DNA from: JAJEFO01 sp965221845
GTDB lineage: Bacteria; Pseudomonadota; Alphaproteobacteria; Rhodobacterales; Rhodobacteraceae
DNA length: 64,000 nt
Direction: 5' to 3'
Assembly: GCA_965221845.1 (NCBI GenBank)
Contig: OZ244919.1
Span: forward strand, 1,984,001-2,048,000
Part shown: piece after piece, positions 35,078-44,062 of the stretch
How positions within the stretch are numbered: the first letter of the stretch is position 1
Layout of the letters: each line of letters begins with the position of its first letter
The notes under the pieces: model-generated
What the model was told of the DNA's origin: nothing
Database searches by the model: none
Seen by the model: the letters and a program-made list of their open reading frames with translations, nothing else
Made by a program: the position numbers and the translations under genes

Positions 35078-36914
35078 CTATCAATCCAACACACTTGACT
35101 CTGCGTCCTCTTCCTCCGTTTCGCTCCCATCCCGGCCCCGCATCGCCCGGATGGCGGTGACGGCGCCGGACAGGACCCTGACCCCTTCCCGGAGCTTCTG
35201 CGTGCCGGGCAGGGGCTGGCGCTTCGAGGGGTGGAAGCCGGCCAGCCCGCCCGTCAGCGTGACGAAGCGCGCGACGGTCATGTCCGGCGGTCCCCGGGGG
35301 ACCCTGAAGCCGTGGCGTGCGGCCAGGGCGCGGAGCGCCGTGACGTCCTGCCGGATCACATGAAGGGTGGCCGGGTCGTCCGGCCTCTCGCGGGCCAGCA
35401 GGGAGAGGTCCCAGACCCGGAACGCGGTGATGGCGTTGGCGTCGAAGGCGAGGCACTTCCTCAGGTCGTCGGCGCGGTCGAGGCGGCGGGGCGGGTCCTC
35501 CTCGAGGGCGGAGACGGCGGTCATGCGGACCGGCGGATCGCCGGGCCGGTCCTTCGGGGGAAGCAGGTCCACCTCCACGCAGCGCAGCGTCAGCTTCGCG
35601 GTGCGCCCCTTCCTGCGGTGCGGGCCGCCGCGGGCGGGAACCTCGACCCTGCGGCGCCCGACCGGGTCCGTCCCGAGAACGCGCTCCCAGAGGTCCTCCC
35701 CGTGGCCCGTCGCCACCCGGCGCCTCGAACCCCGGCTCGCCCGGACCAGCAGCGCCGCCCCGGTCTCCCGCGCGCGCGACCGTCTCCCGGAAGTCGCCCT
35801 CGCGGTCACAGACGCTCACCACGCGGGTGTCCGGGCAGGCCGCCGCGAGATCCCGCGCCCGGTCCAGACCGCCCGTCCGGCGGACGCTGTCACTGCCCTC
35901 AGCCTGGCGGAAGTCCGCGTCCGCGTCGAACATCCCGAGAGGCCGCCCGGCCCCGTTCACCGCGACGCCGGCATGCGCCAGGATGCCCGAGGTCCCCTTG
36001 CCGCCGCCGCCGAGGGCGTCGAGGCCCGAGGTCCCCGAAAGCCCGTCGTGGCTGAGCTTCGCCGTGTCCTGGACAGCGAGCACGAGCCGCCGGGTCCAGG
36101 CCGCGCCCATCGCGGCGGTCCGCCGCCTGACCCGTCCGTCGGGGTGCGGGCTCCTGCCGCATTCCCGTTCGGCCCGTCCGCCCCCGTCATGCATCGATCC
36201 GGACCAGCCGGGACCCCGTTCCGGCCCGCGCCGCAGGACCTCCCGCCAGCCCTGCGCGAGGGGCCTGAGCCAGACCGCGCGGCGCACGCCCGAGCGCCGC
36301 CCCGAGGCCGGCTCCGGGCAGCACCTCCATCCCGCGGCCCGGCAGCCCGTCCCGGACGTCCCCGGCCCCGTGAAGGTCTGCGCCAGGACCGGGCGGACAC
36401 CGTACCTCGCCTCCCAGTCGTCCGCCACCCGCGCCGCCGCCAGGCGCAGGGCACGGGAGGCGAGGCCCTTCACCCGGACGCCGGGAAGCAGGACGGACCT
36501 GTTGTCGTGCACGACCCTGCCGACGTTGGCCACCCGGGCGTCGGCCGACCAGCCGACGCCGCGGTCGCGCGGCCCCGGCTGCATCCCGGCCGCCGCGAAG
36601 CCGACGCCGCCGAGGATCCCGTGCCGCTCCGAGCGGATCCAGTGCCGGACCTGCCCGCCCGGCGGGCGCCGCCAGCCCTCGGGATGGCGGGTCCCGGCCA
36701 TCGCCTCCCGGCGGCGGCGGTCCCCCGCGTCCGCCACCGGGTCGAGCGACACCAGGCCGAGATCCCGGAGCCAGACCGGTACGTGTCAGTTCACCGCCCC
36801 TGCAAGCCGCGTCGAACCACTCGACCGTCCCCGAAGGCATCTGTCGCATGCCGATCTGCATGGCCACGTGATTCGCATGGAACTGGCCGACGAGCCAAGT
36901 GTGTGTTGTTGATA
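35078..36914 (-). mobile_element. IS4-type element with DUF4338-like domain, copy 1
   Basis: The ends are CTATCAATCCAACACACTTG at 35078 and CTATCAACAACACACACTTG (complement, from 36914). About 1.7 kb of the interior is identical to the inverted copy at 39287-41176. The first ~170 bp of its transposase end are diverged and lack 53 bp found in copy 2. Confidence 0.88.
35082..36870 (-). pseudogene. IS4-type transposase with DUF4338-like N-terminal domain, copy 1
   Basis: The N-terminal half shows HGILGGVGFAAAGMQPGPRD, VGWSADARVANVGRVV, LPGVRVKGLASRALRLAA and YGVRPVLAQTFTGPG, the DUF4338 fold shared with the DruA protein of Druantia defence systems. The catalytic half shows VLAVQDTAKLSHDGLSG and VVSVCDREGDFRE, then shifts frame at an alternating CG run near 35780 and ends RKCLAFDANAITAF, HPSKRQPLPGTQKLREG. 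The segment that should carry the catalytic Glu appears deleted. This copy should be inactive. Confidence 0.7.
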
Positions 36915-37088
36915 GGCCCGGCGTGGGCCCGGTCCGCATCCGGTCCAGCAACTTGAAATGTCAGGAAATTCAGGCGAAGGCCTCAGCCGGCAGCCGAAAC
37001 TGCTGCGAAGCAGCTTCGTTCAATGGGGTTGCGTTGGGGGGGGGGAGGGGGGTAGCGTCGGGGCACTGGCGACAGAGGCTTGCAACCA
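36915..37088. other. Spacer with a G10 run before the exported-protein genes
   Basis: Ten G (37036-37045), an A and six G precede the lipoprotein gene by about 40 bases. This position could influence its promoter or leader if the run length varies. No other feature is visible. Confidence 0.5.
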
Positions 37089-37727
37089 ATGGAACACTGT
37101 CTTGGCCGAAGGGAGGCGCTGCTTGCGGCCGCGGGCGCGCTTCCGCTGCTTCAGGGCTGCGTGGCCAACGGTGATGCTGGCGGCGTCACCGGCAGAGGCC
37201 GGGCGGCCTTGCCGCAGGACGGCGTTGCGCTGCCCGCCGACCTTTCGCCGAACTCGGTGGGGTTCATGCCGCAGTTCTTCATGGCGGAGTCCAACAGGAG
37301 GGCAAGGAAGCAGGAGCTTGTGGAGGTCGCGTTCTCGCTTCATTGCGGGGAATCAAGGGACTGGTTCCGAAAGAACGGGCGGACGCTCGCCAGGGACATC
37401 GCCTCGGGCCGGACGGTGGCGTTCCTGTCGCATCTGGTCCGCTCGGAGAACGAGCTTCCGGCCGGCGTCGAGATGATGGCCGCAGGACAGCAGAGATACC
37501 GGGAGATGGCCCTTTCGGCCGTCGCGCTTTCCTTGAAGCTGGATCGGCCGCTGGGGGCGGCGGACATCCGGGCGCTCCGGGAGGCGCTGGGAATCCCAGC
37601 CGCCCAGCCCATGCTCGATGCGCAGGACGCGGAGGCGCGCCTGCTGATGGTGGCGATGGCGTATCACGAGGGGCTGGGCGTCACCGGAACTCCTTACGTG
37701 AGCAGGTCAAGGTTCCCGAGAGCCTGA
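37089..37727 (+). CDS. DsbA/thioredoxin-like lipoprotein with altered active site
   Basis: This 212-residue protein starts with a basic N-region, a hydrophobic stretch and a lipobox (ALPLLQGC, Cys24), so it is probably a lipoprotein. The body reads LVEVAFSLHCGESRDWFRKN at ~78-96 and YHEGLGVTGTPYV near the C-terminus, which matches the active-site strand/helix and cis-Pro loop of DsbA-type thioredoxin folds. The usual CxxC is Cys86-Gly-Glu-Ser89, lacking the second Cys, so it cannot act as a normal disulfide oxidase. The fold assignment is my inference. It is the first of three co-directional exported-protein genes (next gene 15 bp away). Confidence 0.5.
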   Translation: MEHCLGRREALLAAAGALPLLQGCVANGDAGGVTGRGRAALPQDGVALPADLSPNSVGFMPQFFMAESNRRARKQELVEVAFSLHCGESRDWFRKNGRTLARDIASGRTVAFLSHLVRSENELPAGVEMMAAGQQRYREMALSAVALSLKLDRPLGAADIRALREALGIPAAQPMLDAQDAEARLLMVAMAYHEGLGVTGTPYVSRSRFPRA

Positions 37728-37742
37728 AAGGAGGCGGAGACC

Positions 37743-38069
37743 ATGAACAGACGAACGGTCCTGATGGCCTCGACGATGCTGGTGGCGCCCGCGTTCGCGC
37801 AGGCGGCGCCCTGCCCGTCGGAACTTGCCGGAACGGTCCGCGACAGGCTGGCCGGGTTCGGGTTCAACCTCTCGTCAAGGTCGATCAGGCGCGGCGTCGT
37901 CATGGCAGGCCTGTCGGCGGCCGTGCTGCCTGTCGCGGTCGCTGCCGGAACCGGGGCGACGGTGGTCGCGGTCGCGGGAATCGCGGTAGTTACGGCCGCG
38001 CCCGTGATCATACAGACCAAGGACAACGCGCTCGAAGTTCTCAGGGCTGCGCTGGACGATTCAATCTGA
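37743..38069 (+). CDS. Exported small protein with one membrane segment
   Basis: The 108-residue protein has a signal peptide (RRTVLMASTMLVAPAFAQA, cleavage before APCP), a Cys soon after it, an amphipathic middle and a long hydrophobic Ala/Val/Gly-rich segment (residues ~58-88) before a short acidic tail. AAAGGAGG precedes the ATG. No family is recognised. It is probably co-transcribed with its two neighbours. Confidence 0.55.
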   Translation: MNRRTVLMASTMLVAPAFAQAAPCPSELAGTVRDRLAGFGFNLSSRSIRRGVVMAGLSAAVLPVAVAAGTGATVVAVAGIAVVTAAPVIIQTKDNALEVLRAALDDSI

Positions 38070-38091
38070 GTCATCACCCAGGGAGGGACAC

Positions 38092-38673
38092 ATGCGGGTT
38101 TCAAGAACGGCTCTGGCCGCGGCTGCGGCCCTTGCGATGGGGTGCGGCCCGGCACTCGCGGCATGGGACCGGTGCGAGTCGCCGGGCGCCGAGCGGCTGG
38201 CGGAAGCCGCCGCGTCGGCCTCTGACGCGATCAGGGGCTTCGCGGCCCGGGCAAGGTCGAAGGCGGCGCCCCTGATCGCCGCGGCGACCGAGCGCGACCG
38301 GGAAAGGGAGCGCGAGCTTCAGGCGGAAAGGGACAGGCTTGCGGCGGAAGCGGAGGCGCGCAGGCTCGCCATATGGGAAGCGGAAAGGCCGGAGCGCGAG
38401 GCCAGGCAGGCCCTGGAGCGGGAAAGGCGGAAGGCCGAAAGGCGCGAACGGGAAAGGGAGAGGGCCGAGGAAAGGGAATGGGCGCGCCGGGAGGCCGCGC
38501 AGCGGCAGGAGAACTGGGCTGCCGCAACGGCATTGATCATGGACTCGCTGAACGCTTATTCAAGGGCCCAGAGTCAGGCGTATGCCAACGATCCCTGCAA
38601 TGACCCCAATTTTGACGGCATTGATAACGACGGCAATGGCGATTGCCAGACAGGCGAGCTTCGAGATTATTGA
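38092..38673 (+). CDS. Exported coiled-coil protein with a Ca-binding-like tail
   Basis: The 193-residue protein has a signal peptide (SRTALAAAAALAMGCGPALA), a long highly charged alpha-helical region (residues ~62-140, dominated by Arg, Glu and Ala) and a C-terminal DPNFDGIDNDGNGDCQTG. That tail has the Asp/Asn/Gly spacing of dockerin, EF-hand or thrombospondin-3-type calcium loops. GGGAGG precedes the ATG. The function is unknown. The helical arm plus calcium loop suggests a periplasmic or surface structural role. Confidence 0.6.
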   Translation: MRVSRTALAAAAALAMGCGPALAAWDRCESPGAERLAEAAASASDAIRGFAARARSKAAPLIAAATERDRERERELQAERDRLAAEAEARRLAIWEAERPEREARQALERERRKAERRERERERAEEREWARREAAQRQENWAAATALIMDSLNAYSRAQSQAYANDPCNDPNFDGIDNDGNGDCQTGELRDY

Positions 38674-38924
38674 GGTTCGCGACGGTCTCGTAAACGCAGG
38701 ACTGCAGGTCGCTGCACGCAGCGCCCGTTCCTGCATTCTCATCGGTCCAGCTTTCGGCGACACTCTGGATCACCGCACTTGAGGACGAAACGGTTGCGCT
38801 TCGCCCGCTGCCGCGCGGACAGCGACGTGTTGCAGCCTTTCGCGACCTGACAGACATCCTGCCCGTCCGTGTGCGGACGGTCCCAGACTGCTGCAGCTGC
38901 TGACACCAATCCGGGCCGGGCGGC

Positions 38925-39286
38925 ATGAAGAAGGGTTGCTTCTGGCCGATGCTCGGCGACCGGAGCGAGGTGGTGTTCCCCTTCGCCGGCTCCCGTCAGC
39001 ACCGGCATGCGAAGGAGTTCCTCGGCGAGCATGCTGAAACCCATGTGAGCGACGGCTCCGGCGCCTGCGAGGCTTATGTCGAGGCGCGCAAGGGCGCGGT
39101 CCGGCATCAGGGCTGCTGGATCCACACCCGCCGCAACTTCTGGGAGCAGAAGGACAACCTCCCGCTGATAGCCGGCGAGGCGCTGGCGCTGATCGGCGCG
39201 ACATACAGAATCGAGGAGGAGATCGACGGCAAGCCGACGGACGAGCGGCGGACCCGGTCGTGCGCGGCCGTCAAGGCGTTCTGGGG
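38925..39286 (+). pseudogene. IS66-family transposase (TnpC) fragment
   Basis: The plus-strand frame reads VVFPFAGSRQHRHAKEFLGE, YVEARKGAVRHQGCWIHTRR and NLPLIAGEALALIGATYRIE, equivalent to the DDE core and the CWAHARR block of IS66 TnpC. Both ends are missing, and the downstream part is interrupted exactly by IS4-type copy 2 after VKAFWGY. Confidence 0.65.
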
Positions 39287-41176
39287 CTATCAATAACACA
39301 CACTTGGCTCCGAGTCGCGTTCCATGCGAATCAGGTCGCCATGCAGATCGGCATGCGTCAGGTCTCGGCGGAGACGGTTGAATGGTTCGGCACGGCCTGC
39401 GGGGGCGGTGAACTGACGCGTGCCGCCCTGGCCCGCGGGCTGTGCGAGCGGGAGGACTGGCGGGGCCCCGCCGGACGGCCGCGCTCCGGGATCTCGGCCT
39501 GGTGTCGCTCGACCCGGTGGCGGACGCGGGGGACCGCCGCCGCCGGGAGGCGATGGCCGGGACCCGCCATCCCGAGGGCTGGCGGCGCCCGCCGGGCGGG
39601 CAGGTCCGGCACTGGATCCGCTCGGAGCGGCACGGGATCCTCGGCGGCGTCGGCTTCGCGGCGGCCGGGATGCAGCCGGGGCCGCGCGACCGCGGCGTCG
39701 GCTGGTCGGCCGACGCCCGGGTGGCCAACGTCGGCAGGGTCGTGCACGACAACAGGTCCGTCCTGCTTCCCGGCGTCCGGGTGAAGGGCCTCGCCTCCCG
39801 TGCCCTGCGCCTGGCGGCGGCGCGGGTGGCGGACGACTGGGAGGCGAGGTACGGTGTCCGCCCGGTCCTGGCGCAGACCTTCACGGGGCCGGGGACGTCC
39901 GGGACGGGCTGCCGGGCCGCGGGATGGAGGTGCTGCCCGGAGCCGGCCTCGGGGCGGCGCTCGGGCGTGCGCCGCGCGGTCTGGCTCAGGCCCCTCGCGC
40001 AGGGCTGGCGGGAGGTCCTGCGGCGCGGGCCGGAACGGGGTCCCGGCTGGTCCGGATCGATGCATGACGGGGGCGGACGGGCCGAACGGGAATGCGGCAG
40101 GAGCCCGCACCCCGACGGACGGGTCAGGCGGCGGACCGCCGCGATGGGCGCGGCCTGGACCCGGCGGCTCGTGCTCGCTGTCCAGGACACGGCGAAGCTC
40201 AGCCACGACGGGCTTTCGGGGACCTCGGGCCTCGACGCCCTCGGCGGCGGCGGCAAGGGGACCTCGGGCATCCTGGCGCATGCCGGCGTCGCGGTGAACG
40301 GGGCCGGGCGGCCTCTCGGGATGTTCGACGCGGACGCGGACTTCCGCCAGGCTGAGGGCAGTGACAGCGTCCGCCGGACGGGCGGTCTGGACCGGGCGCG
40401 GGATCTCGCGGCGGCCTGCCCGGACACCCGCGTGGTGAGCGTCTGTGACCGCGAGGGCGACTTCCGGGAGACGGTCGCGCGCGCGGGAGACCGGGGCGGC
40501 GCTGCTGGTCCGGGCGAGCCGGGGTTCGAGGCGCCGGGTGGCGACGGGCCACGGGGAGGACCTCTGGGAGCGCGTTCTCGGGACGGACCCGGTCGGGCGC
40601 CGCAGGGTCGAGGTTCCCGCCCGCGGCGGCCCGCACCGCAGGAAGGGGCGCACCGCGAAGCTGACGCTGCGCTGCGTGGAGGTGGACCTGCTTCCCCCGA
40701 AGGACCGGCCCGGCGATCCGCCGGTCCGCATGACCGCCGTCTCCGCCCTCGAGGAGGACCCGCCCCGCCGCCTCGACCGCGCCGACGACCTGAGGAAGTG
40801 CCTCGCCTTCGACGCCAACGCCATCACCGCGTTCCGGGTCTGGGACCTCTCCCTGCTGGCCCGCGAGAGGCCGGACGACCCGGCCACCCTTCATGTGATC
40901 CGGCAGGACGTCACGGCGCTCCGCGCCCTGGCCGCACGCCACGGCTTCAGGGTCCCCCGGGGACCGCCGGACATGACCGTCGCGCGCTTCGTCACGCTGA
41001 CGGGCGGGCTGGCCGGCTTCCACCCCTCGAAGCGCCAGCCCCTGCCCGGCACGCAGAAGCTCCGGGAAGGGGTCAGGGTCCTGTCCGGCGCCGTCACCGC
41101 CATCCGGGCGATGCGGGGCCGGGATGGGAGCGAAACGGAGGAAGAGGACGCAGAGTCAAGTGTGTTGGATTGATAG
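39287..41176 (+). mobile_element. IS4-type element with DUF4338-like domain, copy 2 (inverted)
   Basis: The ends are CTATCAATAACACACACTTG (39287) and the complement of CTATCAATCCAACACACTTG (to 41176). It is inserted in an IS66 fragment and oriented opposite to copy 1, so the pair encloses the exported-protein genes like a composite transposon. Confidence 0.88.
39343..41173 (+). pseudogene. IS4-type transposase with DUF4338-like domain, copy 2
   Basis: This copy retains more of the N-terminal DNA-binding region (MQIGMRQVSAETVEWF, LARGLCEREDWRGPAGRPR) before a frameshift near 39480 leads into the sequence shared with copy 1. From there it is identical to copy 1, including the same frameshift at the alternating CG run (near 40475) and the same apparent loss of the catalytic-Glu segment. 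The ending is RKCLAFDANAITAF to DAESSVLD. Confidence 0.7.
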
Positions 41177-41997
41177 GCCCCGTGGTCGCCTGCATCGACG
41201 AGGCATCGGGGGGATCCATCGCGGCATGACCGGCCTGTCGCTTGTCCCGGGCGGACCGGGCGACACCCGTGACGTCGCCGAGGGAATCGACCTGAAGCGC
41301 ATCGAGCGCATCCATGACATTGGTTGCCTTTCCGAACCTGAATCAGAGCCCCCCCCGGCGCCCTTTCCTGCGACAGGTTTCGGATCCCGGCATGGGGATT
41401 CGGGGCGCTGACGGCAAGACTGCGCCGGGCCCCCATGGTTCCAGACGAAGCTCGGACATGAAGGAAAGTCCGGTTCCGAAGGCTCATTTCATGAACAGCA
41501 TCAAGAGAGGCCCGGGGCCGCATGACGTTCCGGAAACGATTCGTGGAGAAGGCTTATCCCTTGACTACGGCGCCGCAAGATGTTGTGCCGGCGGCCGGTC
41601 GCGGGATCCCCGGATCCCGGCGGAATCCACGCCTTCGCCGCGGCGCGGCGGCCCGGACGGTGCCGGAATGCGGGAATTCGGGTGGGGTGCGGGCGCGTGC
41701 GCCGGCCCGCCGGCGGAGTCCGGGCGGGGTTTCCGGCGCCTCAGGCGCGTCCCCCGGCGAAGTCGCGGCAGGTGGCGGGCGGAAGTCCCGGCCCGATGCC
41801 GAGCAGGCTGTCGAAGGAGGCCCGTCGGTGGCGCCGGCGGTTCCAGCGGAACACGGACCCGTCCTTGCACAAGATGCATCCGGCAGGCGAAATCACGTGC
41901 CCGATCGCGGGTAGTGGCTCCGTTTGGAAATCACTGAAATTTTTGGAAACGGGCGACCCGAAGGCCGCCCCCGCCGTGTCGGTCCGTGGGTCCGGGG
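41177..41997. other. No supported gene
   Basis: The region holds several 100-200 codon frames of low-complexity Arg/Pro/Gly composition on both strands, and none has a recognisable domain. A short minus-strand CKDGSVFRWNRRRHRR piece near 41840-41880 may be a transposase scrap. Confidence 0.45.
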
Positions 41998-42290
41998 TCA
42001 GTTGGTGTCGCAGCCCAGCCGGGTCCGGTCCGCGGCGGGAAGGGTGTATTTGCAGCCGCTGGCGTCTCCATCATCGGTATGATTCTCCGTCCGGTTCCAC
42101 TGGCCCGAGAACACATGCCGCGCCCCGCACAGGCAGGCCCGGATCGCCGCCTGCGAGATCTGAAGCCACGGGTTGACGAAGGCGAAGCATCCGCTCGAAC
42201 TATTATCAGGACGGAAGCCAAGGGGGATGTTCAGGTCGGGGCCGGTCTGGAAGCAAGATCGTGCGATCAATCGTGGCGCAGCGCCAGTAA
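41998..42290 (-). pseudogene. Fragment related to the Cys-containing exported protein at 2440
   Basis: The last ~95 codons of a minus-strand frame read AAPRLIARSCFQTGPDLN and then FAFVNPWLQISQAAIRACLC, ending at a stop after RLGCDTN. The order TAP..I.R.CF.TG, then a central aromatic stretch, then a Cys-x-Cys and a late Cys parallels the C-terminal domain of the protein at 2440-3113 (TAPYANPIDRFCFKTRGEF, DCYCNG, YLNCPD). The signal peptide and N-terminal half are absent. It is probably a paralogue cut by mobile DNA; homology is by eye only. Confidence 0.4.
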
Positions 42291-42708
42291 CGCCCGTCTT
42301 CCGGACCCGCCTCATCCGCAAGAGCGGGCTGGAGCCGGAGGCCCCGAACCCGCGCGCCAGGACGCGTCGCGGTTCGCCGCAAAGCCCGGCACAGACGGCA
42401 GCGGCTGTTCGGGAGGGTCGATGAGCGACGGCCCGTCCCGGGGCAGGGCGGGGGACAGCGTCCCGGCCATGTCGCCGCCGATCCGCTTCGGGTCGTGTCT
42501 TCGCGGTGGACTTCCGGCGCATGACGCTCCAAGCCTGAGGCATGGGAATTCACCTGACGGAGCCCGGGACGGCGCATTCGTCCCGGATTCATGGCCAAGG
42601 CGCCGCAACGGTTTCCGGCCCGCCTGCGGGCCGTTGCGCGTCCGAGAACGGCGGCGGTGCCAGACGCGCTCACGCCGTCTCGGCGCCTGCAGGCGGACAG
42701 GTCGCGGC
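42291..42708. other. No supported gene
   Basis: Frames here are shadow-like and Arg/Pro-rich. The region precedes the threonine aldolase GTG start and should contain its promoter, but no clear promoter motif is visible. Confidence 0.4.
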
Positions 42709-43833
42709 GTGACCGGCGGCGCTGACGTTTCCCCGACGGCGAGTCCCGATGCGCCGCGGCCGGACCTGCGAAGCGACACCGTCACGCGTCCGGACGAAGG
42801 CATGCGTCGCGCGATGTACGATGCCGAGGTCGGCGACGACGTCTACGGCGAGGATCCATGCGTCAACCGCCTCGAGGAGACGGTCGCGGAACGGCTGGGC
42901 AAGGAGGCCGCCCTGTTCGTCGCCAGCGGAACGATGGGCAACCTGACGGCGCTTCTTGCCCATTGCGGGCGCGGCGAGGAAGTGATTGCCGGGCGCGGGT
43001 ATCATGTCTCTGCCTACGAGGCGGCCGGAGCTTCGGTTCTGGGCGGCATCTCCATCTGCACAGTCCCTGTCGAGGCTGACGGCGGCCTGTCGCCTGACCG
43101 GATCTCCGCGGAAGTGAGGCCGAACGACAACCACCTCCCGGTCAGCCGCCTGGTCAGCCTCGAGAACACGCATGACGGAAAGGCCGTGCCCCTGGCACGA
43201 TTCTCCGTCGCCGCCGGCGCCGCCCAGGCCGCAGGCCTTTCGGTCCACCTGGACGGCGCGCGTTTCTTCAACGCGGTCACGGCCCTCGGCTGCGCAGAAC
43301 GGGACCTGTCCGATCCTGTCGACACCGTTTCGCTCTGCCTGTCCAAGGGCCTCGGAACGCCGGCGGGATCCGTGCTGGCCGGATCGTCGAGCCTCATCGA
43401 ACGCGCGCGCAGGTATCGCAAGATGCTGGGAGGCGGCATGCGCCAGTCAGGAATCCTTGCGGCAGCGGGCCTCCACGCGCTCGAGCACAATGTTGAACGG
43501 CTCGCCGACGATCACGTCAGGGCGAAACGGCTTGCCGCCGTTCTGGAAGAGGCCAGTGCCGGGACGGTCGTGCAGTCGACCAACATGGTCTTCCTCACGC
43601 CACGGGACCGGCAGAACGACGCATTCCGGGCGCACATGGCCGCGCGCGGCGTCCTCGTGGGCGGCGGCGCGACCGGCGCGATCCGGATGGTGCTTCACAA
43701 GGACATCGACGATCAGGCGCTTGACGTCGTTCTTGCGGGAATGCACAGCTTTCTGGGAGACTGCCCTGGTCGTCGGACGGCCTCGCGGGAAGAGGCCGAA
43801 CCATGCGCCCGAGAAGCGCTCACGAGCGGTTGA
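42709..43833 (+). CDS. ltaE: Low-specificity threonine aldolase-type PLP enzyme
   Basis: The enzyme cleaves L-threonine to glycine and acetaldehyde using PLP (family role). The sequence has LRSDTVTRPDEGMRRAM at the N-terminus, VGDDVYGEDP, VASGTMGNLTALLAHC, VSLENTHDGK, SVHLDGARFFNA (PLP Asp) and the Schiff-base Lys213 in CLSKGLGTPAGS. Length 374 is normal. The frame is open far upstream; GTG 42709 is the nearest plausible start and gives a ~20-residue leader before LRSDT. It stands alone, with tRNA-Thr 115 bp downstream. Confidence 0.87.
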   Translation: MTGGADVSPTASPDAPRPDLRSDTVTRPDEGMRRAMYDAEVGDDVYGEDPCVNRLEETVAERLGKEAALFVASGTMGNLTALLAHCGRGEEVIAGRGYHVSAYEAAGASVLGGISICTVPVEADGGLSPDRISAEVRPNDNHLPVSRLVSLENTHDGKAVPLARFSVAAGAAQAAGLSVHLDGARFFNAVTALGCAERDLSDPVDTVSLCLSKGLGTPAGSVLAGSSSLIERARRYRKMLGGGMRQSGILAAAGLHALEHNVERLADDHVRAKRLAAVLEEASAGTVVQSTNMVFLTPRDRQNDAFRAHMAARGVLVGGGATGAIRMVLHKDIDDQALDVVLAGMHSFLGDCPGRRTASREEAEPCAREALTSG

Positions 43834-43947
43834 AGCGGCAGGCGGGCGGCGGCGGCCGGCTCCCGCGGGACCGGGGATGCGCGGCCAGCGAAGCCGTGCC
43901 GGTCGCTTGCGCCCGACAGGCCGGCAGTCTAAATGCGGGATCTCATT

Positions 43948-44023
43948 GCCGCATTAGCTCAGCTGGTAGAGCAATCGCTTCGTAAGCGATGGGTCGGGGG
44001 TTCGAGTCCCTCATGCGGCACCA
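43948..44023 (+). tRNA. tRNA-Thr (CGU anticodon)
   Basis: The 76-nt sequence runs from GCCGCATTAGCTCAG to ATGCGGCACCA. It forms a complete cloverleaf: 7-bp acceptor stem GCCGCAT/ATGCGGC, anticodon stem ATCGC/GCGAT with loop TTCGTAA (anticodon CGT), T-arm GGTTCGAGTCC and an encoded CCA end. Confidence 0.97.
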
Positions 44024-44062
44024 GGCCTCCCCCCTGCCGGGATCCCGGCATTTCCCCCTGCA

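Noticed and set aside
39358..40887. Long 500-codon frames antisense to both IS4-type copies
   Set aside because: They are Arg/Pro/Ser-rich shadows of the coding strand, are identical in both copies only because the DNA is, and show no domain.
41314..41937. Plus-strand frames of 130-207 codons
   Set aside because: Low-complexity composition, no ribosome-binding site of note and overlapping readings in several frames make coding unlikely.
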